From Sneathiella marina (GTDB taxonomy: Bacteria; Pseudomonadota; Alphaproteobacteria; Sneathiellales; Sneathiellaceae), in contig NZ_CP098747.1 in the NCBI RefSeq assembly GCF_023746535.1, positions 812,364-876,363 of the forward strand: a DNA stretch of 64,000 nt. The letters are read 5' to 3'. Below, one piece after another: positions 45,219-54,268 of this stretch. The position numbers were made by a program, and so were the translations under genes. The stretch's first letter is position 1. Each line of letters opens with the position of its first letter. The notes under the pieces were generated by a model. It was not told where the DNA came from, searched no databases, and saw only the letters and a list, made by a program, of their open reading frames with translations.

Positions 45219-45938
45219 ATGAAAAAATTTTCACCCGGACTTCTCCCGACATTGATAACCGTGCCGGTTGTTGTAATTCTGCTGGCGCTGAGCGTCTGGC
45301 AGGTTAATCGCTATGTCTGGAAGGTCAATCTGGTCGAGCAAATCAATACGCAACTGGCAGCAGCGCCTGTGCCTCTTCCATCCGGAGACATTGTGCCTGA
45401 AGACTGGCAGTATCGCCGGGTCAGTGTGACCGGTGTCTTTGATCATGAAAGCGAACTGCATTTGTTCTCTCATGCTGACAAGGGACGTAAAGGTTTTCAG
45501 GTTATCACGCCTTTCAGGCGCAGCGCTGAAGGGGATGTTGTTCTCGTCAATCGCGGCTGGGTACCGGAAACCCGTAAAGACGCCTCTGCCCGGACCGCAG
45601 GTCTGTTGGAAGGTGAAGTTACCATCAACGGGATCGCGCGCAAGCCATGGGCCAAGGGTTGGTCCTTTATGCCGCAAAGTAATCCAGAAACAAATGTTTG
45701 GCTGTATGGTGAATTGCAAGCCATGGGGGACCATATCGGTGCCAATGTTGCCCCTGTCTTTGTTGAAGTCGACGCCACGGACGTTCCTGGCGGATTTCCC
45801 ATTGGCGGGCAAACCCGGGTGACATTGCCTAACAATCATTTTCAGTATGCCTTTACCTGGCTTGGCCTGGCAATTGCCATGATCGTCATATTTGTGCTGT
45901 ATGGCGTTAAACGTGGGCGACTGAATGGCGATAAGTGA
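45219..45938 (+). CDS. surf1: SURF1 family oxidase assembly protein
   Basis: A 239-residue inner-membrane protein with a helix at each end (about 7-28 and 210-230) and a periplasmic middle domain. The family motifs W-Q-V-N-R near 26, the F-D-H-E segment, V-N-R-G-W-V-P near 109-115 and N-N-H-x-Q-Y-A-F-T-W-L near 206-216 are present. SURF1 aids heme a insertion into subunit I. It is the last clear member of the oxidase operon. The M32 carboxypeptidase gene follows after 7 bp and may share the transcript. Confidence 0.95.
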   Translation: MKKFSPGLLPTLITVPVVVILLALSVWQVNRYVWKVNLVEQINTQLAAAPVPLPSGDIVPEDWQYRRVSVTGVFDHESELHLFSHADKGRKGFQVITPFRRSAEGDVVLVNRGWVPETRKDASARTAGLLEGEVTINGIARKPWAKGWSFMPQSNPETNVWLYGELQAMGDHIGANVAPVFVEVDATDVPGGFPIGGQTRVTLPNNHFQYAFTWLGLAIAMIVIFVLYGVKRGRLNGDK

Positions 45939-45945
45939 GAGGGCC

Positions 45946-47439
45946 ATGTCTGCTTATGATCAACTGGAACTGAAATTCTCCCGGCAGTCAGCGCTTTCCG
46001 GTGCCATGGCTATGCTGCACTGGGACAGTGCCGTTATCATGCCCGATGGTGGCAGCGGTGCTCGCGCAAATCAACTGGCGACATTGGGTGTTCTGGCTCA
46101 TGACTTGCTGACCGATCCGGGCATTGGTGATCTGCTGGATGAGGCAGAAGCCGATCGCGGCGGTCTTAACGACTGGCAACAAGCGAACCTTCGGGAAATG
46201 CGGAATGGCTGGCGTCACGCAACTGCCGTGGATGCGGATTTGGTAGAGGCCCATTCCCATGCGACCTCGGCTTGTGAAATGCGGTGGCGCGCGGCGCGCG
46301 AAGAGAATGATTTTGCCAGCCTTATCCCATCGCTTGAAGAAGTGGTCGACCTGACCCGTCAGATAGCGGTCGCCAAGTCAGAGGCGTTTCAGGTTTCACC
46401 TTATGATGCACTGCTGGATCAATATGAACCTGGATGTGTCTCCGCGACAATTGATACATTGTTCAACGATCTGGGTGCCTTTCTGCCGGACTTTTTGCAA
46501 CATGTTCTTGAGCGCCAGAAAAGCCAGCCGGATTTAATTTTGCCTGCAGGACCATTTGCCATTGAAACCCAAAAACAGGTTGGCCATGATTTTATGGAAG
46601 CACTTGGTTTTAATTTTGATCACGGGCGCCTCGATATCAGTCATCATCCTTTTACCGGTGGCATCCCCGATGATGTCCGCCTTACCACACGATACGTTAC
46701 AGAGGATTTTACCCAGAGCCTGATGGGAACGTTGCATGAAACGGGGCATGCCCTTTATGAACAGGGGCTTCCGGCAGCATGGCGATCGCAGCCCGTCGGA
46801 CTGGCGCGTGGTATGGCACTGCATGAAAGTCAGTCTTTGCTTGTGGAAATGCAATTGTCTCGTGGTGAAGATTTTCTGTCTTATGCTCTGCCAAAAATGA
46901 AGTCAGCCTATCAGGGGTCGGGCGCCGCTTGGGACCTTCAAAATTTGCAACAGTTATATTTGAACGTTAAACCAGACATGATCCGTGTTGACGCCGATGA
47001 AGTGACGTACCCGCTGCATGTCATTTTACGCTATCGATTGGAAAAAGCGCTGCTTTCAGGAGATCTTGCAATTGCTGAATTGCCTGGCGCCTGGAACGAA
47101 CAGATGCAGACCTTACTTGGAGTTACGCCACCAACTGACAGCATGGGATGTCTTCAGGATATTCACTGGCCAAGTGGGGCGATCGGATATTTCCCCACTT
47201 ATACCATGGGGGCGTTGGCAGCCGCCCAGATATTCCAGGCAGCATTTGACAATGTAGAAAATCTACAGGCTCAAATACGGGTTGGAAGGTTTGACGGACT
47301 GGTTACTTGGTTGCGTCAGAATATTCATGAGGTCGGGAGCTCAAAATCGACTAATGAGATATTGCAAGCGGCGACAGGATATGCCCTTCATACGGATGCT
47401 TTCAAAGCGCATTTGAACGCCCGCTATCTCCCGTCCTAG
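45946..47439 (+). CDS. M32 (Taq-type) metallocarboxypeptidase
   Basis: A 497-residue cytoplasmic zinc carboxypeptidase that trims C-terminal residues from peptides. The active site H264-E-T-G-H268 is followed by the family segment A-L-Y-E-Q-G-L and later H-E-S-Q-S. The helical build and length fit the M32 family. An in-frame ATG at 45925 overlaps surf1. The ATG at 45946 is preferred because GAGAGGG precedes it and it starts the family-typical M-S-A-Y. Co-transcription with the oxidase operon is likely from spacing but probably only positional. Confidence 0.93.
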   Translation: MSAYDQLELKFSRQSALSGAMAMLHWDSAVIMPDGGSGARANQLATLGVLAHDLLTDPGIGDLLDEAEADRGGLNDWQQANLREMRNGWRHATAVDADLVEAHSHATSACEMRWRAAREENDFASLIPSLEEVVDLTRQIAVAKSEAFQVSPYDALLDQYEPGCVSATIDTLFNDLGAFLPDFLQHVLERQKSQPDLILPAGPFAIETQKQVGHDFMEALGFNFDHGRLDISHHPFTGGIPDDVRLTTRYVTEDFTQSLMGTLHETGHALYEQGLPAAWRSQPVGLARGMALHESQSLLVEMQLSRGEDFLSYALPKMKSAYQGSGAAWDLQNLQQLYLNVKPDMIRVDADEVTYPLHVILRYRLEKALLSGDLAIAELPGAWNEQMQTLLGVTPPTDSMGCLQDIHWPSGAIGYFPTYTMGALAAAQIFQAAFDNVENLQAQIRVGRFDGLVTWLRQNIHEVGSSKSTNEILQAATGYALHTDAFKAHLNARYLPS

Positions 47440-47551
47440 GAAAATCATGAAAATATAAGGGAGCGGGCGAGCTATGTTGAAGTCTGCGCTTGCGTCGCAG
47501 AGGATCATATGCTTACTCTCTCCCGCCTTTTGAGTTAATTATTGGAGAAGA

Positions 47552-48955
47552 ATGGTGCGCTATATCAGCACGCGCGGCGAGGCGCCGGTTCTGAGTTTTG
47601 ATGAGGTTGTCCTGACAGGGCTGGCCCGCGATGGCGGATTGTATGTCCCCGAAACTTGGCCCCAATTTTCGCAGGACGAAATTCGCAGTCTCGCCTCCAT
47701 GAACTATGCCGATGCAGCAGCATTTCTGCTCTACCCGTTTATTGGCGACGCAATTTCAAAATCTGATTTTACAGCCATGACGACGAAAGCCTACGCCAGC
47801 TTTTCCCATCAGGCAGTTGTGCCCCTCAGCCAGCTCGGACCTAACGAGTTTCTGATGGAACTTTATCATGGCCCGACACTGGCATTTAAGGATGTGGCAC
47901 TGCAGCTTTTAGGGTTGCTGTATGATCATCTATTGGGGAGCCGGGGGAAACGGGTGACAATCGTCGGCGCCACCTCTGGCGATACAGGTTCTGCGGCTAT
48001 AGACGCTTGTCGGGGCCGGGATGCGGTAGATATCTTTATTCTGCATCCAGCAGGACGTGTTTCTGAAGTGCAGCGGCGGCAGATGACAACGGTCCTCGAC
48101 AGCAATGTGCATAACATTGCTGTTGAAGGAGATTTTGATGATTGCCAGGCCATGGTCAAAGCCATGTTCAATGACCTTGCTTTCAGGGATGAGCTTGCGG
48201 TTTCGGCTGTAAATTCAATCAACTGGGCGCGGGTTATGGCGCAGATCGTTTACTATTTTACTGTCGGTGTTAGCCTTGGATCGCCTGATAGGGCTGTTTC
48301 CTTTTCCGTGCCGAGTGGTAATTTTGGGGATGTATATGCCGGCTATGCTGCCAGTAAAATGGGGCTACCGGTTGAGCAGTTGATCGTTGCCACAAACCGC
48401 AATGATATTCTATCCCGGTTCTTTAATTCAGGAGAATATCGCAAATCCGGTGTCGATCCGACTATCAGCCCAAGCATGGACATTCAGGTGTCCAGCAATT
48501 TCGAACGGTTCTTGTTTGACTTGCATGGTCGCGACGGCGTGGCTGTCAGCGATCTTATGAGCAAACTTGATACTGACGGCGGCTTTTCTGTAAATATGTC
48601 CTTGCTGAACGAAGGTATTTTTTCCGCTGGCAGTAGCAGTGAGGACGAAACATTACAGACGATCCAGCACACCCTGCAGGACAGTTTAAAGCTCGTGGAT
48701 CCGCATACAGCGGTGGGTTTGAAGGTTGGCGCGGAATGTCGGAACCATTCAGATGCACCACTTGTCACCTTGTCCACTGCTCATCCAGCCAAGTTCCCTG
48801 ATGCTGTTGAAAAGGCTACGGGCGTACATCCCGAACTGCCGGGCCATCTGTCCGACTTATTCACTCGCGAAGAGCGATTAGTTCAGCTTCCCAACGACTT
48901 AAGCACAGTGAAATCCTATATTAGGGAAAGAGCTCGTATCTTGCAGGCTATCTAA
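47552..48955 (+). CDS. thrC: Threonine synthase
   Basis: A 467-residue PLP enzyme that converts O-phosphohomoserine to threonine. The Schiff-base lysine is K113 in H-G-P-T-L-A-F-K-D. The glycine-rich phosphate-binding loop A-T-S-G-D-T-G-S-A is near 140-148. The R-Y-I-S-T-R-G N-terminus marks the long (fungal/proteobacterial) class. GGAGAAG precedes the ATG. Homoserine kinase ThrB, which supplies its substrate, is at 55010. A zinc-peptidase gene follows after 15 bp. Confidence 0.96.
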   Translation: MVRYISTRGEAPVLSFDEVVLTGLARDGGLYVPETWPQFSQDEIRSLASMNYADAAAFLLYPFIGDAISKSDFTAMTTKAYASFSHQAVVPLSQLGPNEFLMELYHGPTLAFKDVALQLLGLLYDHLLGSRGKRVTIVGATSGDTGSAAIDACRGRDAVDIFILHPAGRVSEVQRRQMTTVLDSNVHNIAVEGDFDDCQAMVKAMFNDLAFRDELAVSAVNSINWARVMAQIVYYFTVGVSLGSPDRAVSFSVPSGNFGDVYAGYAASKMGLPVEQLIVATNRNDILSRFFNSGEYRKSGVDPTISPSMDIQVSSNFERFLFDLHGRDGVAVSDLMSKLDTDGGFSVNMSLLNEGIFSAGSSSEDETLQTIQHTLQDSLKLVDPHTAVGLKVGAECRNHSDAPLVTLSTAHPAKFPDAVEKATGVHPELPGHLSDLFTREERLVQLPNDLSTVKSYIRERARILQAI

Positions 48956-48970
48956 ATTGAAAGAAATTCT

Positions 48971-50230
48971 ATGAGTCTAAAAGTATCAACATTGAGTAAC
49001 GGCCTGCGAGTTATTTCGGACCCGATGCCAGGTCTGGAGACCGCGGCAGTGGGTGTTTGGGTAGATACGGGCGCCCGTCACGAGACCGTGGCGGAAAATG
49101 GCATTTCCCATGTTTTGGAGCATATGGCGTTCAAGGGAACTGAAAAAAGGACAGCACTGGAAATCGCCGAGGTAATCGAAGCAGTGGGCGGCCATTTGAA
49201 TGCTTATACCAGTCGGGATCAGACAGCGTACTTTGCGCGGGTACTCAAAGCCGATGTGCCACTTGCTGTGGATATTCTTGGGGATATCTTGCAACATTCA
49301 AGCTTTGATGATGAGGAATTGGGCCGCGAAAAGGAAGTAATTGTCCAGGAAATCGGACAGACCCATGATACGCCAGATGATATAATCTTCGATCATTTGC
49401 AGGAAACAGCCTATCCGAATCAACCATTGGGTCGTTCCATACTTGGAACCTCGTCAAAAGTTCGTGGATTCGGCCGGGATACTATCGCGGGCTATATGAA
49501 GAAACGATATCTTGCATCGAAAATGGTTCTTAGCGCTTCGGGCGCAATTGATCACGATGAATTGGTCCGTTTGGCTGAACAGGCCTTCATTGAGCTGCCG
49601 ACAAATGGCGCGACCAATATGGAACGCGCGATTTACAAAGGCGGCGAATTTCTGGAAGGCCGAGACCTCGAGCAAATCCATTTTGCTCTCTCTGTACCTG
49701 GCGTAGCCTATGGTGACGATGATTTTTATACGTCCCAGATACTCTCCGGCTTGCTGGGCGGTGGCATGTCATCCCGGTTGTTTCAAGAACTGAGAGAACG
49801 GCGAGGCTTGTGCTATTCGGTTTTCAGTTTTGCCTCTTCCTTTGCGGATACAGGGCTGTTTACCGTTTATGCGGGGACAGGAGAAGATCAAATTGACGAA
49901 TTGAGCACTGTGCTTGCCGATGAGCTTCTCCGGGCAACCGGGAGCATCTTGGATGCAGAGGTCGATCGGGCGAAAGCGCAACATAAAGCAGCCATGTTAA
50001 TGGGGCAAGAAAGCCCTGCTTCTAGATCCGAGGTATATGCACGGCAGATGCTGATTTTCAACCGTATCATTCCGGCCGCAGAAACCGTTGCCAATATTGA
50101 TGCCGTTTCCGCCGCCCGTGTTCAGGATTTGGCAGGCAGGTTGTTTACAGGCATTGCGCCAACAATAGCGGCAATTGGCCCCTTGAAATCGGCGACATCG
50201 TTTGGGAATATGTCGCAGAAACTAAATTGA
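48971..50230 (+). CDS. M16 zinc peptidase (mitochondrial processing peptidase-like)
   Basis: A 419-residue M16 peptidase without a signal peptide, so probably cytoplasmic. The zinc motif H47-V-L-E50-H51 is intact. The second-half R-G-L-C-Y-S-V-F-S-F substrate-binding strand is at about 278. It is the closest of the three M16 genes here to beta-MPP and to the bacterial processing peptidase placed after thrC in many alphaproteobacteria. It has no inactive partner nearby and may act as a homodimer. Starts 15 bp after thrC. Confidence 0.93.
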   Translation: MSLKVSTLSNGLRVISDPMPGLETAAVGVWVDTGARHETVAENGISHVLEHMAFKGTEKRTALEIAEVIEAVGGHLNAYTSRDQTAYFARVLKADVPLAVDILGDILQHSSFDDEELGREKEVIVQEIGQTHDTPDDIIFDHLQETAYPNQPLGRSILGTSSKVRGFGRDTIAGYMKKRYLASKMVLSASGAIDHDELVRLAEQAFIELPTNGATNMERAIYKGGEFLEGRDLEQIHFALSVPGVAYGDDDFYTSQILSGLLGGGMSSRLFQELRERRGLCYSVFSFASSFADTGLFTVYAGTGEDQIDELSTVLADELLRATGSILDAEVDRAKAQHKAAMLMGQESPASRSEVYARQMLIFNRIIPAAETVANIDAVSAARVQDLAGRLFTGIAPTIAAIGPLKSATSFGNMSQKLN

Positions 50231-50346
50231 TAATATTATCGCTTTCGCTCGAAGACACCTGCATCGCGTCGTAATCTGCGCTAGATCAGGGGCGGATGCT
50301 GGAGTAGTGTTTATCGAACGGTAGAAATTTGATCTTTGAGGATCCT

Positions 50347-50940
50347 ATGTTAGAACGGCTAACGAATCTTGGCGTAGGCCCCAAAATACAAACAAGGCGT
50401 TTATATTTACGAACGCCAAAAATGTCAGATTGGCAAGCCTGGGCGGCTTTGCGATCCGAAAGCCGGCATTTCCTTGTTCCGTGGGAGCCGGTTTGGACGG
50501 CGGATACGTTGTCCAAAGCAAATTACCGGTTACGAATGCGTCGCTATTCCCGGGATGCCAGGGACGATATCGGGCACGCATTTTTTATTTTTCAAAAGGA
50601 AAGTCATCAAATTATCGGCGGTATAACGCTCAGTAATATTCGCAGGGGTGTCTCGCAAACGGGTACGCTGGGCTATTGGATAGGACAAAGATTTGCGCGT
50701 CATGGCTATATGTTTGAAGCACTCTGTGGATTAATCCCCAGCCTTTTTGATCAGTATGGATTGCGGCGTATTGAAGCCGCCTGCCTACTGGAAAATATTC
50801 CCAGCTCCGCCTTGCTTGATAAAGTTGGTTTTTCGCGCGAAGGGGTTGCACGGGAGTATCTTTGTATTAATGGTGTTTGGCACGACCATCTGCTCTTTGC
50901 CTTCTTGAAGGGCGATACAATCGCACCAAGCAAGGCTTAA
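50347..50940 (+). CDS. GNAT N-acetyltransferase, RimJ-like
   Basis: A 197-residue acetyl-CoA-dependent acetyltransferase. Family landmarks are the N-terminal R-R-L-Y-L-R-T-P, the acetyl-CoA-loop region G-Y-W-I-G-Q-R-F-A-R-H-G-Y near 109-121 and a C-terminal A-C-L-L-E-N-I-P-S-S. RimJ-type enzymes acetylate ribosomal protein S5 N-termini, but paralogues modify other substrates, so the target is open. ATG 50347 has GAGG 7 nt upstream; a TTG at 50329 is in frame. It follows the M16 gene by 116 bp. Confidence 0.85.
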   Translation: MLERLTNLGVGPKIQTRRLYLRTPKMSDWQAWAALRSESRHFLVPWEPVWTADTLSKANYRLRMRRYSRDARDDIGHAFFIFQKESHQIIGGITLSNIRRGVSQTGTLGYWIGQRFARHGYMFEALCGLIPSLFDQYGLRRIEAACLLENIPSSALLDKVGFSREGVAREYLCINGVWHDHLLFAFLKGDTIAPSKA

Positions 50941-50942
50941 CG

Positions 50943-51518
50943 CTATGCGTGGCCGATATCGCCGGACAGTAACGCTGGATCAACACCGAGTTTAGTGACG
51001 GCCGCCTGCCATTTCTGATCTAGCGCAGCTCCAAAGACTATATCCATGTCGGGGCTGACAACCAGCCAGCCATTCTGCTGCAGTTCCTGTTCCAGCTGTC
51101 CGGGCCCCCATCCAGCGTAGCCAAGCGCCAGGAAGCTGTTATCCGGCCCCGTACCCTTGGCGATGGATTTCAGCATATCAATGGTTGCGGTGAGGGCCAT
51201 GCCGTCGCCGATCACCAACGTGGTTTCATGAAGCAAGTCCGTTGAATGAACGACAAACCCGCGCTCTGTATCAACCGGGCCACCAAAATGAACTTTGATT
51301 TGACTGGCATCGCCAACTTCCGGAATATCAAGCTGTTCCAGCAATTCCGTGAATGAAAGGGCATCGAGTGTTTTGTTCAGGAGGATACCCATGGCGCCAG
51401 ATTCTGAATGTGCACACAACAGAATCACTGCTCGTTCAAAGCGTGGATCAGACATGGTTGGCATGGCAACCAGCAGCTTACCGTCCAAATATCCGGTCTC
51501 TATGGTTTCTTCAGTCAT
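50943..51518 (-). CDS. YqgE/AlgH family protein
   Basis: A 191-residue small alpha/beta protein of the UPF0301 (YqgE/AlgH) family. Landmarks are G-x-L-L-V-A-M-P-x-M near 13-20, the F-x-x-A-V-I-L-L-C-A-H segment near 27-37, G-A-M-G-I-L-L-N and V-x-F-G-G-P-V near 72-78. The molecular function of the family is not established. AlgH affects alginate in Pseudomonas. It is convergent with the acetyltransferase gene (2 bp between stops). Confidence 0.93.
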   Translation of the reverse strand: MTEETIETGYLDGKLLVAMPTMSDPRFERAVILLCAHSESGAMGILLNKTLDALSFTELLEQLDIPEVGDASQIKVHFGGPVDTERGFVVHSTDLLHETTLVIGDGMALTATIDMLKSIAKGTGPDNSFLALGYAGWGPGQLEQELQQNGWLVVSPDMDIVFGAALDQKWQAAVTKLGVDPALLSGDIGHA

Positions 51519-51651
51519 ACCCTAAATATATACCCGCTTTACAGGAATTCCCACAAGTTGAACTAATATTGATCAGAATGTGACACATAATCTCTTAATA
51601 TTGCCTTATATAGGATGAAAATGTCTTTTTTTAAACGGCGAGCGTAATTTG

Positions 51652-52497
51652 ATGAAATTAGTGACTATGTTTCGAAGCGGCTTTTATGTGTCGGTTTTTT
51701 TGGCGTTTGCCGGACAAACAGCGCAGGCCGGGTCAGCTTCTGCATGGGAAGAGACCGAACAGTCTAAGATCCGGTTGATATCTGAAGTGGACGGGGTCAA
51801 GGGACATAAATCCATTCGCCTTGGATTACAGGTTCAATTGCAAAAGGGTTGGAAGATTTATTGGCGTAGCCCAGGGGATGCCGGAATTCCTCCGCAGTTT
51901 GATTGGTCGGGGTCTGTGAATTTCAAGCAGAGTACAATTCATTGGCCTGCACCGGAACAGTTTGATGTTTTCGGCCTGACAACCTGGGGATATCATGATG
52001 AAGTTGTGTATCCGATTTCAGTTGAAGTTGAGGATTCGTCACAGCCGCTGGATTTAAAACTCAAACTTTTTTACGGCATATGTGAGCAGGTTTGCATTCC
52101 CTATCAACATGAATTTTCTTTGATCCTACCAGCAAATACCGGCGAGCTTTCGGAACAGGCACCGATTATTGAAGAATTTGCCAGTCTTGTGCCCCACACG
52201 GTCGGGGACGATTTTTCAGCTATCTCACTGGTTACTGCAGATCTGACCGGTGACACCCGATTTTCTGTTACTGCCGTCGCGAATGCAAAGTTCAAGGACC
52301 CTAAAATCGCGTTGGAAGGAAAAGAAGGCATCTTTTTTGCCGTCCTTTCCGACCGAATCTCAGAGGATCGGAAAACTGTTACTTTTGAAATCGAGGCGGA
52401 TTTACCGACAAAAAAGGAATTGTTGAAGGACCAATTGGTTACGGTGACAGTATTTGACCAGGATTTCGCAAGCGAGGGCACATTAATCATACACTAG
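51652..52497 (+). CDS. Exported DsbD-like N-terminal domain protein
   Basis: A 281-residue exported protein (signal near 10-27, T-A-Q-A) with a beta-rich domain. It has G-W-K-I-Y-W-R-S-P-G-D-A-G-I-P-P near 65-78 and a possibly redox-active pair C-E-Q-V-C in Y-G-I-C-E-Q-V-C-I-P. This is the pattern of the DsbD N-terminal/cytochrome-biogenesis domain family, proteins that pass electrons to periplasmic disulfides. The membrane and thioredoxin parts of DsbD are absent, so it is a stand-alone periplasmic module. A peroxiredoxin gene lies just downstream, an apt redox neighbour. Confidence 0.8.
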   Translation: MKLVTMFRSGFYVSVFLAFAGQTAQAGSASAWEETEQSKIRLISEVDGVKGHKSIRLGLQVQLQKGWKIYWRSPGDAGIPPQFDWSGSVNFKQSTIHWPAPEQFDVFGLTTWGYHDEVVYPISVEVEDSSQPLDLKLKLFYGICEQVCIPYQHEFSLILPANTGELSEQAPIIEEFASLVPHTVGDDFSAISLVTADLTGDTRFSVTAVANAKFKDPKIALEGKEGIFFAVLSDRISEDRKTVTFEIEADLPTKKELLKDQLVTVTVFDQDFASEGTLIIH

Positions 52498-52602
52498 GGA
52501 ATTCGCGCATTATGAATTGAAGGCTTTTTATTTCTGCCGACATGATTATGTTAGAAGCACTTAATTTTTCTAATCTTGGAAACCAATCATAGGAATGTAG
52601 AT

Positions 52603-53082
52603 ATGACGATACAAGTTGGCGATAAACTTCCAAATGTCGATTTGATGATGATGACCGAAACGGGACCAACTAAAATGTCCGTTGATGATTTATTTGGCGG
52701 AAAGAAAGTGGCGTTGTTCGCAGTTCCTGGTGCCTATACGCCGACCTGTTCGGCCAAACATCTTCCGGGATTTGTCGACAATGCGGCGAACCTGTCCGGT
52801 AAGGGCGTTGATGATATTGTTTGCCTTTCCGTTAATGACCCTTTTGTTATGGGCGCCTGGGGCAAAGACCATAATGCAGGTAGCGTAAAAATGGTTGCTG
52901 ATCCGGATGCAGCCTTTACGAAAGCAATGAACGTTGAGTTCGATGCCTCTGGAGCCGGTCTTGGTATTCGCTCGCGTCGGTATTCCATGGTTGTCGACGA
53001 CGGCACCGTAACGCAGTTAAATTTAGAAGAAACTGGCGGATTTGAAGTTTCTGACGCAGAAACATTGCTCGGCCAGCTTTAA
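52603..53082 (+). CDS. Peroxiredoxin (Prx5/redoxin type)
   Basis: A 159-residue thiol peroxidase. The peroxidatic site P-G-A-Y-T-P-T-C49 (with T46) is typical of the Prx5 group, and a second cysteine C74 (D-I-V-C-L) is present. G-I-R-S-R-R-Y near 122-128 is family-typical. No signal peptide, so cytoplasmic. ATG 52603 is chosen because GGAA lies about 9 nt before it and it matches the family start. A strong terminator follows. Regenerating partner not identified. Confidence 0.93.
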   Translation: MTIQVGDKLPNVDLMMMTETGPTKMSVDDLFGGKKVALFAVPGAYTPTCSAKHLPGFVDNAANLSGKGVDDIVCLSVNDPFVMGAWGKDHNAGSVKMVADPDAAFTKAMNVEFDASGAGLGIRSRRYSMVVDDGTVTQLNLEETGGFEVSDAETLLGQL

Positions 53083-53093
53083 TAGCAAATGCG

Positions 53094-53124
53094 AAAGGGG
53101 AAAGCGGCAGCTTTCCCCTTTTAT
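53094..53124 (+). terminator. Rho-independent terminator of the peroxiredoxin gene
   Basis: A perfect 12-bp stem (AAAGGGGAAAGC / GCTTTCCCCTTT) with a GGCA tetraloop and a following T-run, located 12 bp after the peroxiredoxin stop and 18 bp before the next gene. Confidence 0.92.
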
Positions 53125-53141
53125 ATTTTAAGGAGCAGAGT

Positions 53142-53606
53142 ATGAAATATTTCGTCTATTTGTTCTTGCTCATGATGCCTTTCGGTTTGCTTGGTAATGC
53201 GCAAGCTAATGATTTCCATGAAGGTGTCCGTATTCTGGATAGCGGCGATTCCATTGGGGCCCTTACCTATTTCAAGCGATGTGCCGGTGACGGTGAAACC
53301 CGGTGTCAGGTTGCCTATGCCAGTTTTCTCGAACGTGGGGAAGGCGTGGCACAAGATTATTCAAAAGCGCTCGAACTCTATCAAAAAGCGGCGGAAAGCG
53401 GGGATGCGACTGCCCAGCTTAACTTGGGGGCCTTCTTTGAGAACGGTTATGGCGTAGAGGCTGATTTGAAAGAGGCCGTCATATGGTACAGTCTTGCCGC
53501 TCGGCAGGGGCGCGATTGGGCGCTTGCCCGAAAAGATATGCTCATAACCCAGCTTGGATCAGAAGACCTGCTGTTCATTGATAAAAGGCTGGCTGATTAT
53601 AAATAG
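53142..53606 (+). CDS. Exported Sel1-like repeat protein
   Basis: A 154-residue secreted protein with a signal peptide (L-F-L-L-M-M-P-F-G-L-L-G-N-A-Q-A) and about two to three Sel1-like helical repeats (Y-A-S-F-L-E-R-G-E-G-V-A-Q-D near 47-60; L-N-L-G-A-F-F-E-N-G-Y-G-V near 90-102). Such repeats bind proteins. The role of this member is unknown. A good AGGAG ribosome site precedes the ATG. It is convergent with rnhA. Confidence 0.88.
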   Translation: MKYFVYLFLLMMPFGLLGNAQANDFHEGVRILDSGDSIGALTYFKRCAGDGETRCQVAYASFLERGEGVAQDYSKALELYQKAAESGDATAQLNLGAFFENGYGVEADLKEAVIWYSLAARQGRDWALARKDMLITQLGSEDLLFIDKRLADYK

Positions 53607-53618
53607 GCGTGGAAGCGA

Positions 53619-54062
53619 CTATTTTTTGAATGTTTCCATTCCGGCATTTGCAAGTTGATCGGCCTTTTCATTTCCCGGATTACCCGCATGGCCTTTAACC
53701 CATTTCCAGGCAATATCGTGATGCCCGATTGCCTCATCCAGCATAAGCCATAAATCCTTGTTTTTGACGGGTTTTTTTGCTGCTGTTTTCCAGCCATTGC
53801 GCTTCCAGTTCGTCATCCATTTCGTTATGCCGTCTTTTACATAGGTGCTATCTGTATGGAGTTCGACTATTGAGCTTTTCTTGAGTGAATTCAACGCCTG
53901 AATGGCTGCCATAAGCTCCATGCGGTTATTAGTGGTTTCCTTTTCACCGCCGCATAATTCTTTGGATCTCTCTTTATGGGTTAAAAGAGCCCCCCAACCA
54001 CCGGGGCCTGGATTACCTGAGCACGCACCATCGGTGTAAATAATAACAGCATCGTTACTCAT
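53619..54062 (-). CDS. rnhA: Ribonuclease HI
   Basis: A 147-residue nuclease removing RNA from RNA-DNA hybrids. The D11-E48-D70-D134 catalytic tetrad is complete ([15 protein letters not shown] at the start; G-N-E-K-A-D near 130-134). The Trp/Lys-rich handle (about 80-100) is present. In many alphaproteobacteria rnhA directly follows thrB. Here a CheZ-like gene on the other strand lies between them. 206 bp upstream have no other gene. Confidence 0.95.
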   Translation of the reverse strand: MSNDAVIIYTDGACSGNPGPGGWGALLTHKERSKELCGGEKETTNNRMELMAAIQALNSLKKSSIVELHTDSTYVKDGITKWMTNWKRNGWKTAAKKPVKNKDLWLMLDEAIGHHDIAWKWVKGHAGNPGNEKADQLANAGMETFKK

Positions 54063-54268
54063 ACTAATTCCTTAGAAATTCCAGACTTGTAGAAGGGCTA
54101 TCCATTTTTGATGGATTGCCGGTTTCGGCTAATAACATGTCTTTTCAGGTTCGGCAATTCTCGAAATTTTTATATTTTTAACCGAAAATTAGTCCATTTC
54201 CCTAATAGTAACCGGTAAGCGCAACGCATGATATTTTTCAATCGATTTGTGGGGTTTGAGTAAAACGG

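Noticed and set aside
47463-47526. Terminator after the M32 carboxypeptidase gene
   Set aside because: The stem GCGGGCGAG / CTCTCCCGC has an internal mismatch and a loop of more than 40 nt with only a short TTTT, so it is too weak to list.
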